From NCBI GenBank assembly GCA_008711295.1, contig VUYV01000011.1:248001-312000 (forward strand): 64,000 nt of DNA, given 5' to 3'. Shown here one piece after another: positions 24,747 through 35,790 of this stretch. Position 1 is the stretch's first letter; the number at the start of each line of letters is the position of its first letter. This DNA comes from Anarhynchus alexandrinus (taxonomy: Eukaryota > Chordata > Aves > Charadriiformes > Charadriidae). A model generated the notes under the pieces. That model saw only the letters and a program-made list of their open reading frames with translations. It had not been told where the DNA came from and searched no databases. The position numbers and the translations under genes are program-made.

Positions 24747-27079
24747 CAGGACACTTTTCCAGGAAATTTCCCTGCCTGTCTCTGTGGAACTTGTTCCAGT
24801 GAGAACAATCTCCCCTTCTTACTGACAAGCTCTGACATTTGCTGAGGGCCCTTCTCAGCCCTGGGAACATCAGGCAGCTGTTGGCCCCATCACAGCTTTG
24901 GCATTGATGGGTTTCTCCCTGTTCCTGCAAAAGAGTCACAGGCACCCAATAACCTTGTTATGAATGCCCTTCTCAGAAAATCCCCCCTGCTGCACAGCCA
25001 TGGATCTTGCCTTGCTAACTGGCCTTGCCTTTGCCAGCCACAATGTGATTTTCAGAATTCATATATGGCATTTTTTTTCAAACTCTCTCCTTTGTGCTTT
25101 TGAAACTGACTCCAAAGAAAATCCCAACCTACTGGGAACAAAAAAAAAAATCAGGTAGAAGCCAAAAGTCCCTGGAGTGTCTCCTTGGAGTATGAAGAGT
25201 GCTATTACAGTAACTGTCACAGTTTGTCAAACGTTCCTGGCCTGCCCCAGCGTGAACATTTCAACTGCCCCATGTCAATGACAGGGTAACACGAGTACAT
25301 GCAACACCACCTTGGTTCAGACCATGCACATGTATCCGTCTATGCACGCAAGAGCAGCAGGAGCCTGCAGTGAAGAGCTTCAAACCATTAACCTGCTCAA
25401 AGGACAGATAGACTGTAACCGTACCTCGGTGCAGGGCACTAACCACTACCCAGAGATCTGCTGAGTGCGCGGCTGAGGCCTGACTGTCAAAACTCCTTCA
25501 TCTCCATCTGGTCTCATCTGCCCACAACATACCCAAAGGAAGACCTAAACACCTCTTCTGCAACAGTTTCTCCAAAGACAACAGGTATTCAGTAAAAATG
25601 TTTGACCACTATCGCCCTTCTCCCCTGGACAAAGAGCAATACAGTACACAAACATCTCCAGCAGGTTTCCATAGCCTGGTTACTAACTGGCATAGTTGGG
25701 GTAGGGGCAGGGGGGGATCAGAGCAAACCTGAGCCCTGCCTGCCCACTGTCCCACCCTACCCATGCACAAGCCGTTCTCCTGGTTTGCTTCCATGAACAC
25801 ACCTGAATCTCCGCACTGCTTCGCAAGAGGAGCCTCCTCCACTGCTAGGACTTGTGCATCCTCTTTGCAATCTGTAACATCCACTAACAGGGTCCAGCAG
25901 GTCCCAAAGGGTTGGGTCAAGGGTTACGTTTGCCCCCTGCCAGCAGGGTGACAAGAGCAGAGAAAGGCACAGCTGGGAGGGGGCAAAGGTCTGGCCTGTT
26001 TGCAGACACACATTCCCCGTCAGCCCAGTCTCCAGGTGGCAGATCAGAGGAGCCAGCTGCTCTGATGTAAATTAGACCTGTTTTCTCCCTCTCACACACA
26101 AATACAAGCCACAGATGAAAGAAGCCATGCTGGAAGCTGCTATTTATGAGGAGCAGTTTAACACAGATGACTTACAGAGCAAATGGAAACTAAGGCTCAG
26201 GCTGAGATCCCAGATAAGAGAGGCAGGGGAAGAGTCCGTGATTTCTAGACATATATCTCAATGCACGATGATGAGAAAAATGTGGAGGCCAGCTCAGGGC
26301 TCCCAGGAGCAGAAGCAGTATTGAAGTGTCTCTCCTCACAGCTGGAAACAGTCTGCTGTGGAGGCAGCAAGGAGACATGGGACAGTGATGGGACACAGGG
26401 AGGGACATGGAAGGGGGGGGCTCTCCTGTGGTGAACCTGCCACCAACAGCCAAATATTTTGCCAGTGCCTAAACTCCAGCCTAGCCAAGATCCTCACAAA
26501 TATTCCTAGACTACAGGAACACAAATGACATCCTTAAACCTGAGGGAAAGAGTCTGGGGAAAGGTGGAGATTTGTTCAAAGCCAGAGAGACAAAGCAAGG
26601 GGAAATCATCCTCATGAACCGAGTCACTACTCTGTGCCCATGAGCTGCTGGATGCCAGCTCCCTGCCACCCTCAGACCCAGAAGGTCTCATCAGGTATGG
26701 AGGGGTTTGGAGAACAAAAGCCTGGAAGAAGCAGCAGTTCCTTGAACTGTTTGGAGAAGAGCAATGAAGTTCCCTTTCCAGAGTAACAGCACATGGGAGA
26801 TCCCTGCCCAACTAGCTCAGAGCCCCCCACAACCTGCCCTCCCCACAGGCGTGGCCTCCTCCTCTCCCCTCTCGCTCACACTGCTCCATGTCCATGACCG
26901 AGCTCTGCCTGCAAGAGACAATTCCATTTCAGTGCAACAGATTCAAACTCTAATTGAGTTTTCCCATTTAAAACAAGGCAGGAACAGCTCTGCCAGCCTG
27001 CAGTCATGAGAGCTATTTATGAAGAGAATTGTCAAACTAGCCAGGAAGTCAAATATGACATTTTTAAACCATTTTTAAT
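24747..27079. other. non-genic sequence, no recognised gene
   Basis: Moderately GC-rich unique sequence, with overlapping short open stretches on both strands around 25.6-26.8 kb and none above about 105 codons. A run of eight G bases lies near 26415. No mobile element or RNA gene seen. Confidence 0.5.
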
Positions 27080-27114
27080 TGTGTGTGTGTGCACACGTGC
27101 ACATGTGTGTGCAT
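27080..27114 (+). repeat. 35-base alternating purine-pyrimidine tract
   Basis: Strict purine-pyrimidine alternation runs for 35 bases, built of GT and CA dinucleotides with a central GCACACGTGCACATG section. It contains the E-box palindrome CACGTG inside a self-complementary GCACACGTGC-like core. Such tracts are the classical Z-DNA-forming type. Confidence 0.9.
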
Positions 27115-28207
27115 TTCCTTCTGCAAGCAAGAAACAATTACTCCCTGTGCATGAGACAAGCTCAGGTTGCTTTAATTATGTGGCTGCTGAGATGGCTTCT
27201 TTGTGACAGTTGAAAGAGAAAGGAAAAAATCTTCAGTTTATGTGTGTATTCCTGCTTTATGTGACTCACCGCAATGGAAAAAACCCTACAGTTTCTTCTC
27301 TTCTTTTAGCCCCGTCTCATCCCAGACACCATCTATCTTCATGCCACTCCACAGCTGCTCGCGTGGTGGTGTTCACTCCTTTATGTTCCTTAATTCAAGT
27401 GCACAGACCGGAGGTTATTTGGAATATAGCTTATCCCCCTCTCTGTATAACACGAGGAAAGACTGTATTATGATGAAGACATCAGATTAGGACTCAGATC
27501 CAGCTTTCATATTCAATACTGATTGAAACTTCTGGTGTGACTGTTATTCACCTTCTGTTTGGCAAAGGTGCAATAAAACTTTGTCTTTCACTGTATTCTC
27601 TCTCCAGGCAAAGTCCAAGGCATTTTCTCTTCAGCAGGATTTAGTACAATAAGCACCCATTAGACTTCCATCACAAATTACATTGTAAACCTGTATTTTC
27701 TGTCATTTTCTTATATTCTCTTCTAAGTACTGTATGCTTTTACAGAGCTAAGTGAACTCCTTGGTAGATGCTTTGATCTCTATTTTAATAGGCCTTTGCA
27801 GTTAAATCAGTGCGAGGAATAAAAGTCAATACACGCATACTGAGGTAGTTTCAATTTAATTGATTTTTTAGTAAGGAAATAGTCATGAGAGCGATTTGCT
27901 GATTTTACCATCTTACAGATAGAATGACTGGCATGTTTTGAAGGTTCAAATACTTTAATGAAGATGTTTTTCCTGGGACAAAAAAGTTTTTTAAAAAGCA
28001 TACATTTTGGTGGAGAACAATTACATGTGCCCATCATAATTTTGTGTTACAAACTCATAGTCTCAGTTACAATGAAGTCTTGCTCTGAATTTCTCTCAAA
28101 GTAGTATTCAGGGTTTGTCAGTTCCTAGTGGCCTTGGTGATATTTGACATTACATAACATACTGTTTTCTTCAACATGTCTTGCAAAACTCCTTTGTATA
28201 CTCCAAT
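27115..28207. other. non-genic sequence, no recognised gene
   Basis: AT-rich unique sequence up to the 3' edge of the minus-strand CR1. Short open stretches (27203-27490, 27807-28037) have no recognisable motif. Confidence 0.5.
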
Positions 28208-29435
28208 CAAAGCATCAAAGAATGGGTGAGATGGGCAGGCACCTTTGGAGATCTTCCAGATCCCTACTCAGAGTAGGGTCAGCTGCAGGAGGTTGCTCAG
28301 GGCTGTGTCCAGTTGGGTTTTGAACAGCCCTAAGGATGCAACCTCCACAGCCTCTCTGGGCAGCCTGTGCCAGTGTTCAACCAGCCTCACAGTAAAAGTG
28401 ATTTTTCTTAAATGGAATTTTCTGGATTTCAATTTGTTCCCTTTGCTTCTTATCCTGTCATCGGACATCACTGTGAAGAGTCTGGATCCATCTTCTTTAC
28501 TCATCCCACCAGGTGTTTATACACATAGATAAGTTCCCCCTGAGACTTGTCACCTCCAAGCTGAACAACACCGGCTCTCTCAGCCTCTTGTCATGTGACA
28601 GACACTCCAATCCCCTAATCATCTTCGTGGCCCTCTGCTGGACTCACTCCAGTATGTCCATTTCTCTCTTATACTGGGGAGCCCAGAACTGGACCCAGCA
28701 CTCCAGATGTGTCTCAACAGTGCTGAATAAAGGGGAAGGATCTCCTCCCTCGACTTGCTGGCAACACTCTGTCTAATGCAGGTCAGGGTGTCATTGGCTT
28801 TATTTGCCTCAAAAGCACATTACTGGCTCGTGTTAAACTTGCTGTCAACCAGGACTGCCAGGGCCTTTCCTGCAGAGCTGATTTCCAGCCAGTCATCCCC
28901 CAGCCTCTGCTGGTGCATGTGGTTATTCCTCCCAAGGGGTGGGACATTGCCTTTTCCATTGTTGAACTTCATGAGATACCTGTTGGCCCATTTCTCCATC
29001 CATTTCTTCAGTCCCTCTGAATGGCAGCACGCTCATCTGGTGTATCCACTCCTTCCAGTTGTGTATCATCTGCAAACTGGCTGAGGGTACACTTTGTCCC
29101 ATCACCTAGGCAATTAATAAAAATATTAAACAGTGTAGGACCCAGTATCAACCCGTAGAGTACACTACTAGGGCTGGCCTCCAGCTGGACTTTGTACTGC
29201 TGGTCTCACCCCTCTGGGTCCAGCCATTCAACCAGTTTCACCCTATGTCATTTCCATTTATTGGCCCCGTGCTTCATCAGCTTGTCTCTGAGGACCTAAT
29301 GGAGAACAGTGTTGAAAGTCACTTCCTAAAGTTAAAATAAACAACATCCACTGCTCTCCTCTCATCCACTAAGCCAGTCATCTTATTCTAGAGGCTATCA
29401 TCCCTCTGTGCAGTCAGGAAGAAGGTCTTAAATCC
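28208..29435 (-). mobile_element. CR1 LINE, 5'-truncated, minus strand, decayed ORF2 plus 3' UTR
   Basis: Read on the minus strand, this is the distal part of a CR1 LINE: C-terminal reverse-transcriptase ORF2 sequence (right side) followed by the 3' UTR (left). Plus-strand landmarks are GGTTGCTCAGGGCTGTGTCC, GCAGCCTGTGCCAGTGTTCA, CTTTGCTTCTTATCCTGTCA, ATCATCTTCGTGGCCCTCTG, GTTGAACTTCATGAGATACC and CAACATCCACTGCTCTCC. All are in the order expected for an inverted CR1. ORF2 remnants survive only as separate frames (minus strand 28268-28504 and 28923-29105), so frameshifts and stops have disabled it. The 3' edge lacks a clean octamer array. About 1.2 kb; divergence suggests an older insertion than the 24541 copy. 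Confidence 0.95.
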
Positions 29436-30420
29436 AAGGTAATGGCACCAAAAGGCCAGTTTTATTTTCCCACTGCTTGGAATTGTTGTTCCTGGGGTGA
29501 GTCAATTCTGGCATGAGGACGGTAGATGTGATTTCTTCTTTTCTGTTTTACATTAGGTAGATCTTATTTACCCTAGATTTCAGATATTTAAATGCACTGC
29601 AATATTCTGTGTTTAAAATTGTGCTGTGACCTTTAGAAGAGAAAAGGATCCTGAGGCTAAAATATCAGTTGTGCCGTTCCAAAGACAGCTCATTTCCCCA
29701 CACAGAGCTTTTTGTGTTGCTAAACAAGGAGCCTGGTTTTTATGCTGTTCTTCATGAAAACAGAAGCTCAGCCTTGGAGTCATCCCTCCTTGAGGTAGCC
29801 GAGATGTGAAATTGGCCCATGCTTTATGCCAAATGCAGTTCCTAGCTTCGTTGAAAATTGGATTTTCTTTAGAACACAAAGCAAAGCGGACAAAAGTCAA
29901 TGGAAATATTCTTTTTGGCATCCCTGGGCCTTGGAGCAGCTCTTTGAAGATGGGTTTTCATGAAGAGAGATGTAATGTTGAACTAGGCCCTGAAATTACT
30001 TCCCTAGTCTAAACTCTTAAATATTTTAGAGTCATATTAAAGAGGAAAACTCCCTGCCACACTCAGCCCTTCAAAGCCAGATCTCCGCAGAGATGTGAAA
30101 GAGCAGAGAACAGAGAATATCGATAGACTTAATCAGAGATCTGGGGAAAAAGTATATATGTTTCTGGATCTGGCCAACATTGTTCAGAGCTCAGACATAC
30201 CCGGGTGTGTCACTTGACCTGCAGTAAAAGTCCATACTCGCAGCTGTGTGTATGTGGCACACACAAGATGTAAACACGGTTTGCTGACATCCTGGGGAGG
30301 GCCCATCCAAAGGCCATCAGCGTGGCTGGGGGCTGGAGCACACACTGCATGCGGGAAGGCTGGAAGCACAAGAAATGTTCAGTCTGGGAGTAAGAAGCTT
30401 AAGGAGGAATTTGGTTGCTG
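29436..30420. other. non-genic sequence, no recognised gene
   Basis: Unique sequence between the minus-strand CR1 and the local duplication. Open stretches up to 102 codons (29613-29921 minus) have no recognised motif. Confidence 0.5.
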
Positions 30421-30553
30421 TCTTTCACACCTGAAAGATTATGGAAATATGGAGATTATGGAAATATGGAAATTATGGAGATTATGGAAAACGAGCCAGG
30501 TAGCCANCCTTTCACACCTGAAAGGAGATTATGGAAAACGAGCCAGGTAGCCA
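30421..30553 (+). repeat. local tandem duplication with internal expansion; contains the only N
   Basis: Two adjacent units share a 17-base head (CTTTCACACCTGAAAG core) and a 29-base tail (GAGATTATGG...GGTAGCCA). Unit 1 (30421-30506, 86 bases) has an extra 40-base interior made of repeated TTATGGAAATATGG-like steps. Unit 2 (30508-30553, 46 bases) lacks it. The ambiguous base N is at 30507, exactly at the junction. This may be a true minisatellite or a mis-resolved repeat in the assembly. Confidence 0.9.
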
Positions 30554-30696
30554 GGCTCCTCTTGTAGAAGCCCAATGAAAGGATGAGGGACAACAATCAC
30601 AAGGACATAAAGAAAAAAAAACATTTACTGTGAAAGACATTAATTACTTAAACATGGGATCAGAGAGTCTGTGTACTTGCCATCCTCACCCCAAAG

Positions 30697-30805
30697 ACCT
30701 GAGCAACCTGACCTGCCCTTGGAATTGACCCTGCTTTGGGCTGAAGGTTGGGCTGGACAACCTCCAGAGGTCCCTTCCAGCCTGACCATTCCTTGAGTCA
30801 GTGAC
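30697..30805 (+). mobile_element. CR1 LINE 3' UTR fragment
   Basis: Sense-strand CR1 3' sequence: GACCTGAGCAACCTGACCTG, CCCTGCTTTGGGC, GGTTGGGCTGGACAACCTCC and AGAGGTCCCTTCCAGCCTGA, ending in CCATTCCTTGAGTC where the octamer tail would begin. The tail itself has decayed. Only about 110 bases remain. It lies 144 bases after the local duplication at 30421-30553. Confidence 0.88.
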
Positions 30806-33800
30806 TCACAAGGGAGTTAGCATAACTCACATTACATTGGGCTAAGACCAGGTATCCAAACCGTTACTGAGGTTTAGACATGCACACTAAGCTCAGCAGG
30901 AGCCCTTCCTGTATCATTTCTGATGCAGATACTGAAAACTTTGGCTAAAGACAGATTCTTTCAGCAGGCATTGAAGTTTCCATAACTTTCTTGAATGAAC
31001 TACAGAGCTGTTACTAATAGATGTAAAAATTCAGATTCTATAAGCATTTTCAAACAAGCAGAAAATTGCAAAATTATGTATCTGCTCTTAACTTAGTTTC
31101 TCCAACAGCAAAGCTGTGCTTCCTAAATATGCAGGACTTTCTTCACGGAAGTGTAGTCTGGATACACTAGTATATTTTTCTCTTGGGAGATATTTTTAAC
31201 AGATGTGCATATTGGTTATGGATATACTTTGAGAGGAAATGCTAATTTTTTGCAGAAGCTTGTGGTATCACATGAAGCATCAAATGCTAGACAACACTGA
31301 TTTATTTCTGATAACTGAATATTAAAAGTATATATATCTGTGATATTGCAAAGGTATCTGTTTGAAAAGCCTCTTAGGTACAGAGCACTCTTGCATCTGT
31401 TGATGCTTTGTCAATAATTAATCTGTAATTAATTATTGAGATACCATTTTTAAAAAAATGTGAGTAAAATCTTGACAGCACAAAACACAGTCATGAATTC
31501 AGTGTTGAACTGCTCAAGAAGAGACTGAGAAGAAAGGAAGAAGAATTCCTATTAGCATACAAATAGATGAGATAATGGAAAAGGGAATATACTGCTCAGG
31601 AAGCAGTTTTACAAATGTTATTTTTCAAGTGCCCTACAGGATGGAAGTCCCCATTTAATAATGGCACTTAAAAATTGTCATTAAGGCCTTAATCCATTAA
31701 CGTGCCACATGTGGGTGGCTGCTGTCCAGATGCCGAGTGAGGCTGGGGAGGAGGTGGGCTTCGTGGCAAGTGGGAGCTCCTCAGCTGAGCAGCACATTGT
31801 CCTACAGGTTTACAGATCCTCCCTGCACCAACCCCCAGAGACCACAGAGAAGGTTTTCAGCAAAGTCCAACATGAGGAATTCAAAAAACTGAATGGGAAA
31901 AAAGCATCTGAAGTGCATTCCTTTCTGTGACAAACTCAGATTTCTAAGGTCTCTGTATCACTGGTCAGCAAAGGTAGGGTCACAGGTCCCAAGCAATCAA
32001 AACCTCTTTTTTATATTAATGTATATCGAATTAATACATATTTAAAGAACTCACCTACCCTTAGCTGAACTGCAAAAATTGAAAGCTACTGTGCTTCCAA
32101 CATCTTGCAATGCAAAATAAAATGGATTATCTTAATCTTTTCTGGAAATGGTCTGCACAAATGTATGCAAGACATTGCCTCCTCTCACCTGGGAGATGAT
32201 AATTTCATTGTTTGCAACTATCTGACCATAAATTCAAGGAATTCTTTGTGGACCTCAAAAGAAAGCTTGCATTGAACTTTATGCCAAGGCAGTGGATAGA
32301 ATTTGAACAAGGAAAATCCTCATTAAAATACTCATTAAAAGGAAAAAAACTGCAAATTCCACCTGATAGCCTATATCCTTGGCCCAGTCTAATCAGTGTG
32401 GCCAGTATCTTAATCTCAGAAAACCGTAGAGGTGTCTGTGGGTGAATGTCACATTGGCAATCACATAAAAGAACTAATCACTTTTCAGGATATTAGGATA
32501 CTTTTTGTCTCCACATACAGACTGAGACCTGTGAGTCAAGGCATTGAAGTCATTGTAATGGAGTTCAGCAAGTTTTGTTTCAGGCACAAGAAAGGTTAAA
32601 TTATAGCTACTGCTCTCAGCATTAGGAAAAAAAAAGTAAAAGCATACCTCAAGGACCTAAACTCTTTATAACCTTTGGAGCAGCAAATTTTTAACAATAC
32701 TTCATAGAGTGAGTACTGGAAGACAAACAGCTGCACCAGCACAAGTTATTATCAGTTAAATTATCAGATTCCAGCTGACACAAAAGTCAAGTCAAGCAAA
32801 TAACGCAAACTTCCAAGAGGAGCCATATGCATATGGAGTTCATCCTGAAAGTCACTAGAGTGATTCACTCATGGAAGTCCTGATATCTGATAATTACGTC
32901 TGTTCCCAAAACGGAGATATTTGTAACTAGGGTGTTCGTTGCTCAGATTTTGGTCAGAAGATAAAGAAAATTGGAACTAATGGAAGGCTCAGTAAAATAA
33001 ATATCATATGCCACTGACCTGCATATTTACAGCTGCTCTATATCTTTGATCTAGTGGGTAAAGCACAAAAAGTCCCAGGATTCCTTGATCCTACCTCTGG
33101 TTTTATCATTAACATCTTCATTGCAGTTACCCGGGCACTGTAACCTAGACATGTATGTACCAACTGTTGAAATTATTGGTGTTATTTTACATGTCGATGC
33201 TACTTTCCAGTTAGTATCAATATAAGAAATGAAGCTGAGTGTAAAGAGACCAAACTAACTGAAGAGTGACAAAGAAAAGGAAGCTGGGAACCTGCTGAGA
33301 ACTGGAGGGAGCAGAAGTTATTTCTGTTTGCTGGACGATATGGCAGCATTCAAAGGCATCTGTCTTTGTGACAGATCATTGTCATTCCCGTTCCAATTCC
33401 CACCTTTTTGTTGAAATATTTCTTGAGCTTGAATAACTCCCAAAAAATGGGGGAAAAGATCTGAAAACTGGGTATTTTAATCTTCTGTGCTCTCTCTGTT
33501 GTCAATGGAGAGACATCTTTCATAGCTCTCCCCATGAAAATCTGGAGGTAAACTGGCAACGCAATACTGAAATAATTCATTTTCCACAAATTTTTGTCCA
33601 CTTCAGAGGTGACAGGGGCTGTGCAGTGGACAGATTTGGGGGCTGTAACAAATGAGGCCCCCAGGTACACAGCCTTGATGTCCTGCAAAGCAACAATGCA
33701 ACAAGATGTCCACCAAAACCATTTGAAACTAATGCTGAAAAGGATTAAATGGGAGAAAGTAACAAGCGAAGCAGCAGAAAAAGGAAGGAAAAAAAAACAA

Positions 33801-35511
33801 AAGGAAAGGAATGGAGAAAGAGAAAAGGAGCTCAGCAGAACTTCTGAGTCTGAGTCACTCTTTTAATAAAACTTTTGTAAAGTTCAAAAACCCAACTGCA
33901 TTTTATCTGTGAGCCTGAAAAGATGAAAGGCGCATGGAGCAGAAGGTTGTAACTTTCATGTTTATACACAAATACTTGGAAAGAACCTGCCTCTGCCTAA
34001 CACCTTCATTCAGTACTTAGAAGTGCAAACACAAATTAAGCGAAGGCTTTGAAGTCCTCAGCTATGCAGAAGCCCCAGCAGAACAAGGAGTTCTGAGCTG
34101 AGGCAGAGGAAGAAAGGTGCATACAATGCTGGAGAAGGAGTATGAGTGCAAGGAGCCATAGACAGAAGAGATGTGCATTTCATTCCTCTGAGTTTTACTT
34201 GCACCAAGAGTTGTATTGAGTCCGTAGGGGAAATTTGGCTTGGAATGCCAAGAAAGTACCTGTCCTGGCTTGGCAGCATTGTCAGAAGCCTCTCTGTCAG
34301 CCACTGTTGGCCTCATGGGCTCTCACCAAACCCACTTGGTGAGAACACACTTACCAGGGCCAGAAGGCTGTAGGTGGACACAGCGGGAAGGGAGACATCA
34401 AGCAGAAGAGGCTCTGCTCATCATTCGCAGTGCTGCTATGCACAGGAGGAAACATGGCTGCAATCAAAATATCAGCAGTATCAGTCTCTCAGCTGAAGGT
34501 ATCAGACTCCCACCACATCAGCGCTTGCTGGGCAAGGTGCCAGAGGCCGAGCAACCCTCCACACCTTCAGCAACAGGGCCCCATAGTGCCCCAGGAAAGT
34601 CCTCCAAGCAGCAAAGCTCAAAATACATGGGATTCAATGCACTCCCGCCAGCCTGGATTATCTCCATGGGCCACCTCCATCCCATCCTCACTTCAGTCCC
34701 TCTGGCCATTTGCGCTGTCTTCTTCGATTAGATGGCTCCACTAAGCACAGAGACTACAACACTGCTCCGGTCCTGCACTATCCAGACTTTACCAAAAAAG
34801 AGTGCTGCTGAGCTTTCAATGACTGACAACGCAACAAGGGAACCAGAGAGAGGAGCAGTAATTAACCTCTGATGAGTGGAGACATGCCATAAATATCCAA
34901 GCTGGTAGAAAACACGGAAGAGAAAGTAAAATTCCAGTAGTGTTGCTGTGCATGCAAGAACCAAAACACTGCATCCCAGATGAAAAGCTAAAACAAAAAC
35001 CTGCAGAAAGTGAGTTCTTGTACTTGGTTTCGGAGCCTGAGGGCTCCTTGTTTTGTGTACAGAAAGGGAATATTGACTTTGGCAGCACAGTGTACACCCT
35101 GCAGGGCTCTGAGTCTCTTCCCGCTGCCCCTAGTTCTCTTCTCCCATAAATTCCTCTTAAGAATGAAGGAATTTTATTTAAAAAAAAAAAAAAAAAAGAA
35201 ATCCGCTTAATTAGTTTTCTCATGTATGGCCAAGAGCAAAAAGTAAATGTTTAACCTCTGACCTCAAGGCTAAATTACAGCATGGTAAGTGATGAGGAGC
35301 CACTGCTAACTGTTTGCTTTAAGAACAGTAACAATGTCACCATTTTCAGAGAGCAATTAAGCATTCCTGCTGAGTTTAGCACTGAAGTGTTTTTTCTTGG
35401 TGGAATCAAATAGTTCAGGGTTTTTTCCTTCAAGTTTACAGAATATGTCTCTAAATTCAAATCCTCAAATTCCAGCTGAGGACCCAGATGTTGCTGTTAA
35501 AATCCATGGTC
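30806..35511. other. non-genic sequence, no recognised gene
   Basis: AT-rich unique sequence with one perfect hairpin (31411-31439, listed separately) and an 18-base poly-A at 35180-35197. Open stretches include 33350-33688 minus (112 codons, good acceptor-like edge, no convincing donor) and 34240-34731 plus (163 codons, no recognised domain). I see no target-site duplication that would make the poly-A a retrocopy tail. Confidence 0.5.
31411..31439. repeat. perfect 12-bp inverted repeat, 5-base loop
   Basis: TCAATAATTAAT (31411-31422) is followed by CTGTA and its exact reverse complement ATTAATTATTGA (31428-31439). The arms are AT-only except one C/G pair and contain TAAT homeodomain-type cores. 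It can extrude as a cruciform. No terminator role is implied in a vertebrate genome. Confidence 0.9.
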
Positions 35512-35632
35512 ATATACATATATATAGGATACTTTATATGCTTTTATATATATAAATGTGCATATATAATCTATATTCATATAAGTATAAAAGGATATAA
35601 CTATGTCTACATGTGTACAAATATAAGCATGC
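35512..35632. repeat. AT-rich TA/CATA low-complexity tract
   Basis: About 120 bases are dominated by ATATAT, CATATA and TTATATATATA runs, with scattered ATGTGCATATATAA. The tract lies directly upstream of a CR1 3' fragment. It is an imperfect microsatellite likely to be polymorphic. Confidence 0.8.
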
Positions 35633-35684
35633 AATGGAAGAAAACTTGGATCCCACCTTAGAGATATGAAAAAGCTATCTCAAT

Positions 35685-35790
35685 GTGGTCCTGGGCAACT
35701 GGTTCTAGATGGCCCTGCTTGAGCAGTTGGGGGTGGGCAAGGGGACCTCCAGATGTCCCTTCCCACCTCAACCCCTCTGTGATTCTGGGA
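35685..35790 (+). mobile_element. CR1 LINE 3' UTR fragment
   Basis: Sense-strand CR1 3' end: GTGGTCCTGGGCAACTGGTT, CTAGATGGCCCTGCTTGAGC, GACCTCCAGATGTCCCTTCC, then CACCTCAACCCCTCTGTGAT and TCTGGGA in place of the octamer array. The 'TCTGTGATTCTG' form of the tail suggests a different CR1 subfamily from the ATTCTATG copy at 24541. About 105 bases, coding region absent. Confidence 0.9.

Noticed and set aside
27838..27860. TGAGGTAGT sequence resembling the let-7 5' end
   Set aside because: Only the first nine or so bases match and no hairpin partner is visible nearby.
33350..33688. Minus-strand open stretch after a good acceptor (GTTGCTTTGCAG)
   Set aside because: No consensus donor closes the segment and the peptide is not recognised.
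34240..34731. 163-codon plus-strand open stretch
   Set aside because: Low-information composition with three overlapping open frames; nothing recognised.
35180..35197. 18-base poly-A as the tail of a processed retrocopy
   Set aside because: Upstream sequence shows no coding similarity or flanking duplication. Several similar A-runs occur in the window.
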